From NCBI GenBank assembly GCA_041920215.1, contig JAYRSJ010000001.1, forward strand, positions 124,001-188,000: a DNA stretch of 64,000 nt, read 5' to 3'. The notes beneath the pieces are model-generated. The model did no database searches. It worked only from the letters and a program-made list of their open reading frames with translations, and had not been told where the DNA came from. The position numbers were made by a program, and so were the translations under genes. Source of the DNA: JAYRSJ01 sp041920215 (GTDB taxonomy: Bacteria > Pseudomonadota > Gammaproteobacteria > Burkholderiales > Burkholderiaceae_C). Shown in pieces: positions 16,517 to 25,051 of this stretch (positions are counted from its first letter, which is position 1; each line of letters starts with the position of its first letter).

Positions 16517-16918
16517 TCAGCGCTGGTGTGGCAGCTGGATCTGGGTGTCGGCAAAGCCGTCCGGCGCGGCCGGCGGGCGCGGCGGCGCAGCCACCAGCGG
16601 CAGGGCCTCGGCCACCTGGGCGGCACTGAGCGGCTCTGCGGAAGCCGCCGGGGCCAGTTCCACATGCGCGGCCGTGCGCGGCGTGCGTATGCCGTGGGCC
16701 TGACGCAGCTCGCCCAGTTCCTTCTGCAACTGCTCGACCTGCTTGCGCGCCTGGGCGGCCTGCTGGGCGGCGAACTGGCGCGCCTTCTCGACCCGCTCCA
16801 GCTTCAAGGCGCTCAGCTTGAGCTGACGGCCAAACCACCAGAACAGCAGGCCGCCGGCAATCAATGCACCCAGCAGCAAGGCTCCGGCCAGCATCAAACC
16901 CTGATCGGCATCGTTCAT
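16517..16918 (-). CDS. Hypothetical single-helix membrane protein with coiled coil
   Basis: A 133-residue protein. Residues 7-29 (LMLAGALLLGALIAGGLLFWW, in part) form one membrane helix. Residues about 33-75 are a charged, Gln/Ala/Glu-rich coiled coil (KLERVEKARQFAAQQAAQ, then VEQLQKELGELRQ). The C-terminal part is Pro/Ala-rich and probably disordered. The layout resembles small inner-membrane scaffold proteins, but no family is recognised. Neighbours give no clear role. The preceding interrupted gene lies on the same strand downstream. Confidence 0.7.
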   Translation of the reverse strand: MNDADQGLMLAGALLLGALIAGGLLFWWFGRQLKLSALKLERVEKARQFAAQQAAQARKQVEQLQKELGELRQAHGIRTPRTAAHVELAPAASAEPLSAAQVAEALPLVAAPPRPPAAPDGFADTQIQLPHQR

Positions 16919-17182
16919 CGTGTCTCGCCTTCTGTGCTTTTGTTGTCGACAGCCCTGCGCAAGCGCAGCTTCTGGCCAGCAATGTAGCGCCGTGACGACG
17001 CCTTGGCGAGCCCAATATCAGGGGCCTGCGCCAGCTTGCCTTGAGGGGGCCGGCGCTCTGCTATCGTCCGCCCACCGGTGCGCACCCGCTGCCTGCCGAC
17101 GTCCGCAGCCCCGCTGCTTTCGCCCCCATTCGCAATGACGACATCCCGTACCCCCCAGGCCCGGATCCAGTTCCGTCGCCCC

Positions 17183-18088
17183 ATGCGCAAGACCTGGCCC
17201 GCCCTGTTCTGCGCCGTTGCCCTGGGCAGCCTGCTGCCCGTCACCGCGGCCCAGGCCGGCAATGGCACGCTGGACAGCATACGCAGCAGCGGCGAGCTGG
17301 TGATCGGCTACCGCAGCGACGCCCTGCCCTTTTCCTACGACATTCCCGGCAAGCCGCCGGTGGGCTATGCGATCGATATCTGCAAGCTGCTCGGCGAGGC
17401 GCTCAAGAAGGAGCTGAAGCTGGGCCAGCTGACGCTGCGCTACAAGGCGGTCGACAGCAAGCAGCGCTTTCCAGCCGTGGCCGAGGGCCAGGTGGATCTG
17501 GAGTGCGCCAACACCACCAACAACCGCGAGCGCCGCGACAAGCTGGGCATGGCCTTCACCATCCCCCACTACATGGCCGGCACCCGCATGCTGGTACGCA
17601 GCGACTCGGGCATACAGCGCCTGGAAGACCTGGGCGGCAAGCGTGTCATCACGACCAAGGGCACGACCTCGGCGCCGCTGATCAAGGCCAAGAACAATGA
17701 TCTGGGCCTCAATATCAAGCTGCTGGAATGCGATGACGACCAGCAGTGCTTCAACGCGGTCGACAAGCGCCAGGCCGACGTCTATCTGATGGACGACATC
17801 CTGCTCTACAGCTTCCGCGCCCAGGCACCCAAGCCCGAGGACTTCGCGGTGGTGGGCCGCTTCCTGTCCATCGAGCCGCTGGCCATCATGATGAGCAAGA
17901 AGGATCCGGCGCTGAAGAAGTTCGTCGACACCGAGATGGCCCGGCTGATCCACAGCGGCGACGTGGCCCGGCTCTACAAGCAATGGTTCGAGGCGCCGAT
18001 CCCCCCGAAGGGACTGAAGCTCAATGTGCCGATGAACTACCTGCTGCGCGATGCGCTGAAATTCCCCACCGACCAGGTCGGCGACTGA
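17183..18088 (+). CDS. Amino-acid ABC transporter binding protein, family 3
   Basis: A 301-residue periplasmic binding protein resembling glutamate/aspartate binding proteins (GltI type). The start at MRKTWPALFCAVALG was chosen because it gives a standard signal peptide ending in TAAQAGN; an upstream ATG (17135) would add 16 residues rich in arginine. The mature protein shows LVIGYRSDALPFSY and GYAIDICKLL at its start, VDLECANTTNNRERR (a feature of the glutamate/aspartate group) and VYLMDDILLY later. No permease or ATPase gene is beside it, so it is an orphan. The ligand is probably an acidic amino acid; this is inference from the motif. Confidence 0.87.
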   Translation: MRKTWPALFCAVALGSLLPVTAAQAGNGTLDSIRSSGELVIGYRSDALPFSYDIPGKPPVGYAIDICKLLGEALKKELKLGQLTLRYKAVDSKQRFPAVAEGQVDLECANTTNNRERRDKLGMAFTIPHYMAGTRMLVRSDSGIQRLEDLGGKRVITTKGTTSAPLIKAKNNDLGLNIKLLECDDDQQCFNAVDKRQADVYLMDDILLYSFRAQAPKPEDFAVVGRFLSIEPLAIMMSKKDPALKKFVDTEMARLIHSGDVARLYKQWFEAPIPPKGLKLNVPMNYLLRDALKFPTDQVGD

Positions 18089-18118
18089 GACTGCAAGCCC
18101 GCCGCGCGAGCGTCGGCT

Positions 18119-18568
18119 TCAGCCCAGCAGCCGCAGTGCCAGCACCGCGGCCAGGCCCAGGCCCAGATTGGTCCAGACCAGCTTCTGGATCAATGCTGCG
18201 GCCTGCGCCGCCGCCGGCCATTCGGCGCCTTGCAGCGCGCGCTGGAAGCGCCGGTAGGGCGCGAAGTACAGATGGCCGAAGATGGCCGTCATCAGCAGAC
18301 CGGCGCCCGCCATCAGCTGCCAGCCCAGCGGCACCGCAGCGGCACGCGCGGCTGCCGCATAAAGGTGGCCGCCGCTAAGCAGCAGCACGGCGATGGCCGC
18401 CCACACCAGGCGGAAGAAGCGCTGCCAGACCGCCCCCATCAGCCGCGCCCGCGGCTGCGGCTCCAGCGTCGCGATGGCGGCCGGCCGCAGCGCCAGCAGC
18501 ATGAAGACCATGCCGCCCAGCCAGACGATGGCGGCCAGCAGATGCAGCAGTCGGATCAGCAGGTCCAT
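18119..18568 (-). CDS. CopD-like integral membrane protein
   Basis: A 149-residue membrane protein with four hydrophobic helices. The opening LLHLLAAIVWLGGMVFMLLAL is typical of the CopD-like family (conserved H and W-x-G-G in the first helix). Some family members take part in copper handling, but most are uncharacterised. The start was set at MDLLIRLL because GGAG lies nine bases upstream; the longer frame has no such site. It is divergent from the lipoprotein gene at 18636, and no copper genes are nearby. A general role in the inner membrane is all that can be said. Confidence 0.8.
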   Translation of the reverse strand: MDLLIRLLHLLAAIVWLGGMVFMLLALRPAAIATLEPQPRARLMGAVWQRFFRLVWAAIAVLLLSGGHLYAAAARAAAVPLGWQLMAGAGLLMTAIFGHLYFAPYRRFQRALQGAEWPAAAQAAALIQKLVWTNLGLGLAAVLALRLLG

Positions 18569-18635
18569 GGCAGGATCTCCTTCGTTGCGCCAGGGGACCG
18601 ATGGTACGGGTCCGCTGGCCAATAATCGCCGCATC

Positions 18636-19184
18636 ATGCGCTCAGCCCTCCTCCCCCCACCGCAACCCCTGCGCCGCCAGGCCCTGCACCGGCTAAGCCT
18701 GCTGGGGCTGGCGGCCCTGCTGGGCGGCTGCGCCAGCCTGGGTCGCGATCCGGCGCTGCGACCCGGCCTGGCAGATGCCGAGGCCCAGCTGCGCAGCCGC
18801 TACGGCGCGCCCCGGCGCAGCTGGGCGGAAGCCGATGGCGGCCGCATGCTGGAGTACTCGTCCCAGCCGATGGGCCAGACCTGCTATATGGTGCGGCTGG
18901 ACGCGGTCGGCCGCCTGCGGAGCATCACCGACACGCTGAGCCCCGCCGAGCGCGAGCGGGTGCAGCCCGGCATGAGCCCGGCCGAGGTCAGCCGTCTGCT
19001 GGGGCTGGAGCGCAGCCGGGTGTTCTTCCGCCGCAGCGGCGAGGAGGTCTGGGACTGGACCGTGGCGCCCGAGGCCGGCGGCCTGCGCCAGCGCTTCAAT
19101 GTGCACTTCAAGCAGGGCCGGGTGCTGCGCACCAGCCTCAGCCCGGTCTACCCGGATGAGCGCCGCTTCCCGCCCGGCGATTGA
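18636..19184 (+). CDS. Lipoprotein with SmpA/BamE-like domain
   Basis: A 182-residue outer-membrane or periplasmic lipoprotein. The signal sequence ends in the lipobox LLGGC, so the cysteine near residue 34 is lipidated. The mature part has the pattern seen in small SmpA/OmlA (BamE-like) domains: a loop GMSPAEVSRLLGLERSR followed by strands with VWDWTV and FNVHFKQGRV. This repeats in a looser form earlier (AEAQLRSRYGAPRRSW). BamE itself is shorter and better conserved, so this is probably a paralogue and not the BAM subunit. Only the N-terminal lipobox is certain. Confidence 0.78.
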   Translation: MRSALLPPPQPLRRQALHRLSLLGLAALLGGCASLGRDPALRPGLADAEAQLRSRYGAPRRSWAEADGGRMLEYSSQPMGQTCYMVRLDAVGRLRSITDTLSPAERERVQPGMSPAEVSRLLGLERSRVFFRRSGEEVWDWTVAPEAGGLRQRFNVHFKQGRVLRTSLSPVYPDERRFPPGD

Positions 19185-19208
19185 GGCCGAACGGCGCGCG
19201 CTGGTGGA

Positions 19209-20186
19209 CTAACGCCCCGCCAGCTGCTGCCTGGCCGGCGCGCAGCTGGCCAGTTCGAAGGGCAGCTCGCGCCACTTGGCCTCGGCGGGTGCCGCCGCAG
19301 GCGCCTTGCCGCCACAGGCCTTGGCCTTCAGCATCGCGTTGAGCGCCTGGGTCTCGCGCGGCGATACGCGCGGCAGCTTGGCGGTCAACAGCAGCTGCAT
19401 GGCCTGCTGGGGGGTGGCGGCCTCCGTCTCGGGCACCGGGCCCAGCAGGGTCTTGGTCTGACGCGCCTCGGCCAGGGCCACGGCCGGCTTGGCGCCGCTG
19501 CGCAGCTTCTTCAGATAGGCCAGGCCCAGCTCCATCGCCGCATAGCCGCGCGCCGCGGCGACCGTGAAGGGCTTGCGAAAGGCCGCCGTGTAGACCGCCT
19601 CCACCTCGGCCCAGCGCGCCCGGTCGATCGCCAGCGTGGGGCATAGTGCGGCATCGTATTTCTGCGACAGCGCGGCCTCGTAATCCATCCAGCAGGCACT
19701 GCCGGCGGTGACCCGCAGACCGGTCTCGCGGCGCAGCGCCGCGGCCGTCATCTCGGCCACCCGCGGGCCGACCCGGCCCAGCTGCAGCACGGTCTCGCCG
19801 AGCTGGAAGCGCTCGGCATTGCTGGAGACCATCGGTATCTCGGCCTTGGCCAGCACCGCGGGCGCTGAGCCCACCACGCACCAGCCGCCCAGCACGATGT
19901 CGACCTTGGCCGCGGCAAAGGACTTGGCGGCCGCCTCGGCCTTGGCGGCATCGCAGCCGCTGTCCTTCAGCACCAGGGTGGGCGTGGGGCTCATCGGTAT
20001 GGTCTTGAGCGCCAGCAGCATGCCCTGGTGGATGGCCTCGCCCTGGTCCACGCTGGGCCAGCTCTGCGGCACGATGGCGCCTATGCGCGCCCCGGCGGCG
20101 CTGGCCGCCGAGGCCGCCACCGACAGCAGGGCGGCGCCCAGCAAGACCTGACCCTGTGCCCACGACGTCCGAGCATTCTTGTGCAT
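19209..20186 (-). CDS. Type 1 periplasmic binding protein, branched-chain amino-acid type
   Basis: A 325-residue protein with a signal peptide ending near AASAASAAGA, followed by a Peripla_BP_6-like domain. Recognisable parts are IGAIVPQSWPSVDQGEAIHQG, the DSGCDAAKAEAAAKSF segment and IVLGGWCVVGSAPAVLAKAEIPMVSSNAE, where a loop between the two lobes binds ligand. Leu/Ile/Val or related solutes are usual for the family, but the cysteines and the absence of LivHMGF genes nearby suggest a different or sensory role. The start at MHKNARTSW was chosen for its signal peptide; the open frame extends much further upstream. Confidence 0.83.
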   Translation of the reverse strand: MHKNARTSWAQGQVLLGAALLSVAASAASAAGARIGAIVPQSWPSVDQGEAIHQGMLLALKTIPMSPTPTLVLKDSGCDAAKAEAAAKSFAAAKVDIVLGGWCVVGSAPAVLAKAEIPMVSSNAERFQLGETVLQLGRVGPRVAEMTAAALRRETGLRVTAGSACWMDYEAALSQKYDAALCPTLAIDRARWAEVEAVYTAAFRKPFTVAAARGYAAMELGLAYLKKLRSGAKPAVALAEARQTKTLLGPVPETEAATPQQAMQLLLTAKLPRVSPRETQALNAMLKAKACGGKAPAAAPAEAKWRELPFELASCAPARQQLAGR

Positions 20187-20311
20187 GGCTTGTTCCGGAT
20201 TGTCACCGGCGAGTTCTTTTTGCCCGCGCACGGTAAGCCAAGCGCCGGGGCCGCCAGCTCGGGAACTACCCGCAGTCCGACGCGTCAACGGTGCGGTTTT
20301 GCACGCTCGCC

Positions 20312-21028
20312 TCACTCGACATGGCGCAGGCACTGCTCCAAGGTCAGGCCGGTCATCTGACGTATGCCCTTGGCAAGGTACAGCAGGATGCCGATCATCA
20401 GCAGCATCGAGGGGATGGCGATCATCGGCCAGGACAGCAGGTTCATGCGGCCCAGCTCGGCATTGAAGGCCTCGGTGCCGGCCGGGCTGGTGACGATCCA
20501 GCGCGCCAGCACATAGTTCATCAGGCTGGAGAAGCCGAAGCTGGCCGCCAGCATCAGCGTGCCGACGCGCAGGCGGCGCTCGAAGATGGCGGTGGCGCCA
20601 TGTTCGTGCAGGGCCTGCTCGATGCGCGGCACGTCCATCACATCGGGGTTGAACACCAGCAGGCGCACCAGCGGCTTCTTGCTGAGCGCCGAGCCCAGCA
20701 CCGCCAGGCCGATCACGCCGGGCACCGCCGCCTCCTTGATTGCCAGCCATTCGGTGTCCAGCGCCAGCAGGCCGATGCCGCCGGTCAGCAGGGTGCTGAG
20801 CACGCCCAGGGCCGCCATCCAGCTGAAGCGGCGTTCGCGCAGCGCGCTCCACAGCGCCCAGCCCAGCGGGAAGGCCAACGCCAGGATCAAGGCCCGGACC
20901 GAGCCCAGCCGCTCCGGGCTGCTGAGCTGCATCAGCACCAGCGACGGTGCCAGGATGGTGACCGCCAGCTCGACGAGGGTGTTGGGGCGCTTGGCGGCGG
21001 GCGCTGCGGAAGGTGTGGCTGTGGACAT
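20312..21028 (-). CDS. VC0807-like integral membrane protein
   Basis: A 238-residue membrane protein with about six hydrophobic helices and the motif FNPDVMDVPRIEQALHEHG (quoted in part) between helices, which I associate with the uncharacterised VC0807 family. Helices include LVELAVTILAPSLVLMQL at the N-terminus and WPMIAIPSMLLMIGILLYLA near the C-terminus. The chosen ATG gives a family-like length; the frame remains open far upstream but only as a shadow of the receiver-TPR gene. It is divergent from that gene, with 147 bases between. The function is unknown. Confidence 0.78.
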   Translation of the reverse strand: MSTATPSAAPAAKRPNTLVELAVTILAPSLVLMQLSSPERLGSVRALILALAFPLGWALWSALRERRFSWMAALGVLSTLLTGGIGLLALDTEWLAIKEAAVPGVIGLAVLGSALSKKPLVRLLVFNPDVMDVPRIEQALHEHGATAIFERRLRVGTLMLAASFGFSSLMNYVLARWIVTSPAGTEAFNAELGRMNLLSWPMIAIPSMLLMIGILLYLAKGIRQMTGLTLEQCLRHVE

Positions 21029-21175
21029 GGGAGCAAGGGACGGACGCCATGGCGCCGGAGCCCCGAACTGTAGGCGATCCGGCTGACGCGCCGACGACGC
21101 GAGCGGCGCGCGGCTGCGGAATAATCGGGCGGGCCCATCCACCCAGCGTCGCCTGCCCCGACGACGCATCAGGTC

Positions 21176-22825
21176 ATGCACGAGCTCAACGGCAAGCCCC
21201 CGGCCAACGGCAGCGCCGCCATAGACGCGGGCCGGCTGCGGGCGCTGATCATCGACGAGAGCGAGCTCTCGCGTTCGGTGATCTCGGCCATGCTGCGCGA
21301 GTTCGGGGTGACGCATCCGAACACCGCCCGCCGGCCCGAGGAGGCGCGGCGCCTGATCAAGCAGGCCGTCCAGCCCTACGACCTGATCGTCACCGAGTTC
21401 CACTTCGAGCGCCTGGGCCAGGACGAGAGCATGAGCGGCCAGGACCTGCTCGACGAGTTGCGCCAGGCCCGCGGCCTGCCGATGCAGACGGCCTTCATCA
21501 TGGTCACCGACGAAGCGCGTTATCAGCATGTGGCCGATGCGCTGGAAGGCGCGCTGGACGACTACATCATCAAGCCCTTCACCGCCGCCCAGTTCGAGCA
21601 GCGCCTGCGCCTGGTGCTGGCCCGCAAGCTGGCACTGCGCGCGGTGTTCCAGGCGATCGAGGCGGGCGACTACGGCGCCGCAGCCCAGGAATGCGAGCGC
21701 ATCTTTCGCGACAGCGCCGCCTACCGCGTCTACGCGGCGCGCATCGGCTCGGAGCTCTATCTGCGCCTCAACCAGCTCGATGCGGCACGCCGCATGCTGG
21801 AGGCGGTGCTGGCGATGAAGGCCGTGCCCTGGGCGCGCCTGGGCCTGGCCAAGATCGAGCTCAGCAGCGCCGAGCCCGAGCGCGCCTGCCGCACGCTGGA
21901 AACCCTGCTGGCCGAGAACCCTGCCTATGTGGACGCCTACGATGTCTATGGCCGTGCGCTGCTGGAGCAGATGGACTTTGCCGGCGCGGTGGAGGTGTTT
22001 GCCAAGGCGGTGCAGATCACGCCGGGCAATCTGGGCCGGCTGCAGAAGCTGGGCTCGCTGCAGCTGCTGCTGGGTCAGGCCGACGCCGCCCAGCGCCATC
22101 TGCTGGCGGCGCTGAACCTGGGGGCGCATTCACGCGCGCTGGACTACCAGGGCCTGGTGGCGCTGGCCATCGCCCAGCTGGACCTGGGCGGCAATCATGA
22201 GGAGGCCGGCGGGCGGGCGCGCCAGTGCCTAGCCGACGCGCTGCAGCGCTTCCCCGACAGCCATCGCCTGCAGACCCTGCTGCAGTGCCTGGACATCGCC
22301 CAGGCCCTGGGCCAGCGCCGCGGCGAGGCCGCCAGCGCCGGCCTGACCGCGCTGGCGGCCCAGCTGGAGCGGCCGGAGTGCACTTTCGAGATGGCCAGCA
22401 ATCTGATCCTGCTGCTGGTGCGCGCCGCCCAGCAGCTGCCGCTGCCCAAGGCCATGGCCTGGATCGAACAGGCGGCGCTGCGCTTTTGCATCTCGCATCC
22501 GCGCACCCGCTTGCTGGAGCTGGCGGCCGCCACGCTGCCGGCCGCCGAAGCCCTGGTGCGCGACACCGCGGCCACGGTCAACGAGGAAGCCCGCGAGGCC
22601 ATGGGCCATCTGGTCAGCAAGCAGCATGGCCGCACGCTGCAGGCCCTGCTGGGTCTGGCTCAGCGCAGCCACAATGCGCGCATCATCAGCCTGGCCCAGG
22701 CCACGCTGGCCCACCATGGGCAACACCTGGCCCCGACCGAGTCAGAGACGCTGCGCCAGGGCCTGGAGGCGCTGGCCGCGCGCTGGCTCGGCAGCGAGCG
22801 AGCCATCGTCGCGCGCAGCGGCTGA
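21176..22825 (+). CDS. Receiver-TPR protein with Glu at the phospho-acceptor site
   Basis: A 549-residue signalling protein. Residues 20-145 form a CheY-like receiver: acidic pair D27-E28 in LIIDES, T111 in IMVTDE and K133 in IIKPF are kept. The residue at the phospho-acceptor position in DLIVTE is Glu74 instead of Asp. Residues about 150-330 are TPR repeats (RVYAARIGSELYLRLNQLD, AYVDAYDVYGRALLEQ, ITPGNLGRLQKLGSLQLL), followed by more helical repeats. CheY-TPR proteins are known in gammaproteobacterial and betaproteobacterial chemotaxis and surface signalling. With Glu in place of Asp the domain may be locked in an active-like state or respond without phosphorylation. No kinase is adjacent. 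Confidence 0.9.
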   Translation: MHELNGKPPANGSAAIDAGRLRALIIDESELSRSVISAMLREFGVTHPNTARRPEEARRLIKQAVQPYDLIVTEFHFERLGQDESMSGQDLLDELRQARGLPMQTAFIMVTDEARYQHVADALEGALDDYIIKPFTAAQFEQRLRLVLARKLALRAVFQAIEAGDYGAAAQECERIFRDSAAYRVYAARIGSELYLRLNQLDAARRMLEAVLAMKAVPWARLGLAKIELSSAEPERACRTLETLLAENPAYVDAYDVYGRALLEQMDFAGAVEVFAKAVQITPGNLGRLQKLGSLQLLLGQADAAQRHLLAALNLGAHSRALDYQGLVALAIAQLDLGGNHEEAGGRARQCLADALQRFPDSHRLQTLLQCLDIAQALGQRRGEAASAGLTALAAQLERPECTFEMASNLILLLVRAAQQLPLPKAMAWIEQAALRFCISHPRTRLLELAAATLPAAEALVRDTAATVNEEAREAMGHLVSKQHGRTLQALLGLAQRSHNARIISLAQATLAHHGQHLAPTESETLRQGLEALAARWLGSERAIVARSG

Positions 22826-22826
22826 G

Positions 22827-23423
22827 CTAACGCATCAGCTTGCCGGCCATGCGCAGAACGTCGTCCAGCGCATTGCCATCGCCGTTCATGTCGAGCAGGC
22901 CGGCCAGACCCGGCGCGGCGGCAGCGCCCGGCCCTCCAGCAGGCTGGGCGCCGCCCAGCAATCCCCCCAGCAGACCGCCAAGCCCGCTTTCGCCGGCCGG
23001 GGCGGCGGCAGCGCCGCTGCCGCCCTGCCTGGCCATCAGGCCGGTGAGCGCCATCGCCAGCATGGGCAGCAGCTTCTTCAGCAGCGCGGGGTCCAGGCCT
23101 GACTGCGCGGCCGCGTTCTGCGCCACCGTCCGGCTGACCTCCTTGGAGCCGAATATCTGTCCGAGCACCTGGTTGCCAGGGCCCAGATCGGTTGCCTGCG
23201 GCCCCAGCAGCTGGTCGAGCAGGCCGCCGCCGCCGAACTGGCCGAGCAGCTGACCCAGCCCTTCCAGACCGGCCGGCTGCGCCTGCGCCTGTTTCTTGAA
23301 TCCGCCCAGCAGGGCCGGGGCCAGGGCCTCGGCGCCGCTGGCCACCTGGGCTTCGCTAACGCCAAGTTCCCGCGCCATCGACTGTAGACCGCCCATCTGG
23401 GCCAGCATGTCGGTGATCTGCAT
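22827..23423 (-). CDS. DUF937 protein with EF-hand-like loop
   Basis: A 198-residue protein of the DUF937 type: Gly/Leu/Gln-rich helices such as LLGGFKKQAQAQPAGLEGLGQLLGQ (quoted in part) and the VLGQIFGSKEVSRTVAQNAAAQSGLDPALLKKLLPMLA region, which is the family hallmark (quoted in part). The C-terminus carries DMNGDGNALDDVL, an EF-hand or dockerin-like calcium loop, seen in a subset of DUF937 proteins. The start is fixed by AAGGAG seven bases before the ATG. The family's function is unknown. It is 42 bases behind the DUF3597 gene on the same strand, so the pair is probably one operon. Confidence 0.82.
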   Translation of the reverse strand: MQITDMLAQMGGLQSMARELGVSEAQVASGAEALAPALLGGFKKQAQAQPAGLEGLGQLLGQFGGGGLLDQLLGPQATDLGPGNQVLGQIFGSKEVSRTVAQNAAAQSGLDPALLKKLLPMLAMALTGLMARQGGSGAAAAPAGESGLGGLLGGLLGGAQPAGGPGAAAAPGLAGLLDMNGDGNALDDVLRMAGKLMR

Positions 23424-23465
23424 AGATTGTTCTCCTTGCTGCATCAGGGTGGGCGCGCCGGCGGC

Positions 23466-23870
23466 TCAGTCCAGCAGATCCGCCGGCACATTGCCGCCGT
23501 TGGCGGCGATGCGCGCCAGCACGGTCTTGTGCAACCACATATTCATGCGTGCCGAATCCGCCATCAGGTCCGCCGGGCAACCCAGTTCCTGGGCCAGTTC
23601 CTTGCGGGCTGCCAGGCTGCTGTCGATCTCCAGCAGCTTGAGCAGGTCGACGATGGAGGTCCGCCAGTTCAGCTTCTGCGGATTGGCGGCGGCGCGCTGC
23701 TCCAGCTGCGCCACCACATCGACCAGCGCCACCGGTTTGGGGGCTGCGGCCACTGTCGCTGCGGCCGGTGCGGCGGCGGCCGGGGCTGCGGCGGGCTGCG
23801 GCAGGGGGGCGGCCGCTGCGCTGTCGCTACCGATGCCAAGTTTCGCGAGGATCTTGCTGAAGAAACCCAT
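23466..23870 (-). CDS. DUF3597 protein
   Basis: A 134-residue protein matching DUF3597 in layout: N-terminal MGFFSKILAKLGIG, an Ala/Pro-rich linker (about 20-48), then a compact C-terminal domain LVDVVAQLEQRAAANPQKLNWRTSIVDLLKLLEIDSSLAARKELAQELGCP (given only in part for orientation) ending in NGGNVPADLLD. The K-L-N-W-R-x-S-I-V-D-L-L-K pattern is the family hallmark. GGAGAG lies just before the ATG. The domain may bind peptidoglycan or another envelope partner, since it sometimes accompanies LysM domains; that is not shown here. It precedes the DUF937 gene. Confidence 0.85.
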   Translation of the reverse strand: MGFFSKILAKLGIGSDSAAAAPLPQPAAAPAAAAPAAATVAAAPKPVALVDVVAQLEQRAAANPQKLNWRTSIVDLLKLLEIDSSLAARKELAQELGCPADLMADSARMNMWLHKTVLARIAANGGNVPADLLD

Positions 23871-24009
23871 GCTGCTCTCCTGTGACGTTCGTGGGGCAGA
23901 CCGTGCCAGCGGCCGCATCACCCAGATCCGCGGCAGCAGGCGCTGATGGCCGGCGGCACCGAGCATAGTCCAGATTGACGTGCGTGCCGACCACGGCGGC
24001 GCCTCGTAC

Positions 24010-24486
24010 TCAAGCGCTGCGCGGCCCCTGCTCCGCCTCCACCCGCATGCGCGCATGGACGTAAGCGCCCTGCGGCACATGCAGCAGATCGGCGATGCGC
24101 CACAGCACATGGCGCTCATGCGCGCTCAGATGGCCGTCGGCATAGGCGACGCGCCACATATGCTCGATCATGCGCAGCTTCTGCGGCATCTCGAAGCGCT
24201 CGTTGATGCGCGAGGTGAAGCTGAACAGATCGCTGGCGCCACGCGCGGTCGTCTCGGCCAGCTCGGCCAGCCGGTCCGCCTCGTCCTCGGCCAGCGCGAA
24301 CTTGTCGCGCAGGGCCTTTAGCACCGCCACGCGCTCATCGTGATGAAAGCTGGTGTCGGCGCGCATCACCTCGACCAGCATCACCGCGGTGGCCAGCTGC
24401 AGCGCATGCTCGGCCGCCGCGGGTGAGCTGTCAGCAGCGGGCGGCAAGAGCTGGTCGAACAGATCCTTGAGTGTCTTGAAGGGCAT
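24010..24486 (-). CDS. TerB-like tellurite-resistance domain protein
   Basis: A 158-residue helical protein of the TerB/DjlA-like group. The segment LATAVMLVEVMRADTSFHHDERVAVLKAL (quoted in part) and the later WRVAYADGHLSAHERHVLWRIADLL region (in part) are the two acidic helix pairs that bind metal in this family. In other bacteria TerB-like domains link to membrane stress and metal responses; tellurite resistance itself is unlikely without the rest of a ter cluster. The start at MPFKTLKDL was taken since the upstream frame continues into the divergent DUF1801 gene. It lies 139 bases upstream of the DUF3597 gene on the same strand. Confidence 0.84.
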   Translation of the reverse strand: MPFKTLKDLFDQLLPPAADSSPAAAEHALQLATAVMLVEVMRADTSFHHDERVAVLKALRDKFALAEDEADRLAELAETTARGASDLFSFTSRINERFEMPQKLRMIEHMWRVAYADGHLSAHERHVLWRIADLLHVPQGAYVHARMRVEAEQGPRSA

Positions 24487-24596
24487 GGTGGGGTGATGAT
24501 GACATGCGGCGAGCCCTGTCGTGCTGCAATAGATCCCTGCCAACCCTTCGCGCACCACGTGCTTCTTTGCCAAGCGCACCGCGTTGCTCCACCCGA

Positions 24597-24989
24597 ATGA
24601 ACCCCGAAGCCGTCGACGATTTCCTCAACGGGCTGCAGCGCAGCGATGCCGAGCGCTGGGCGCTGGTCGAGCGGCTGCGCCAGCTGATCCACACGGCGGG
24701 GCCGCGGGTGCGCGAGGAGGTTAGGTACGGCGGCCTGCTGTTCTCGGCCCGCTCGCCGGTCTGCGCAATCTTCTCCTACGACAAGCATCTGGCACTGGAG
24801 TTCAGCCGCGGCGCCGAGCTGACCGACCGGCATCAGGTGCTGGACGGCGAGGATGACAAGCCGCGCCGCCACATCAAACTGCACAAGCCGGGTGACTTGT
24901 TCAAGAAGAATGTGCGCGAGTACCTGGAGCTGGCCTTTGCTGCCGATGCCGCCGCTGCGGCATCACGGGGCGGCGGCAAGGGGCGCTAG
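24597..24989 (+). CDS. DUF1801 (YdhG-like) protein
   Basis: A 130-residue soluble protein of the DUF1801 family. Supporting segments are the N-terminal helix EAVDDFLNGLQRSDAERWALV, then VREEVRYGGLLFSARSP, the strand CAIFSYDKHLALEFSRGAEL, and RRHIKLHKPGDLFKKNVREYLELAF near the C-terminus (parts quoted). The family is small, widespread and poorly understood; structures show a frataxin-like alpha/beta fold. The tail is Ala/Gly-rich. It is divergent from the TerB-like gene. No operon partner is seen. Confidence 0.8.
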   Translation: MNPEAVDDFLNGLQRSDAERWALVERLRQLIHTAGPRVREEVRYGGLLFSARSPVCAIFSYDKHLALEFSRGAELTDRHQVLDGEDDKPRRHIKLHKPGDLFKKNVREYLELAFAADAAAAASRGGGKGR

Positions 24990-25051
24990 GCCTGCAAGCG
25001 ATTCGGCAAACCGCCCAACGGCTAGCACGTCCTCCCGCACCGACGCCGCCC

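Noticed and set aside
24010..24486. TerB-like gene taken as part of a tellurite-resistance or defence (ter) island
   Set aside because: No terC, terD, terE or terA genes are adjacent. A single TerB-like domain is common in housekeeping contexts.
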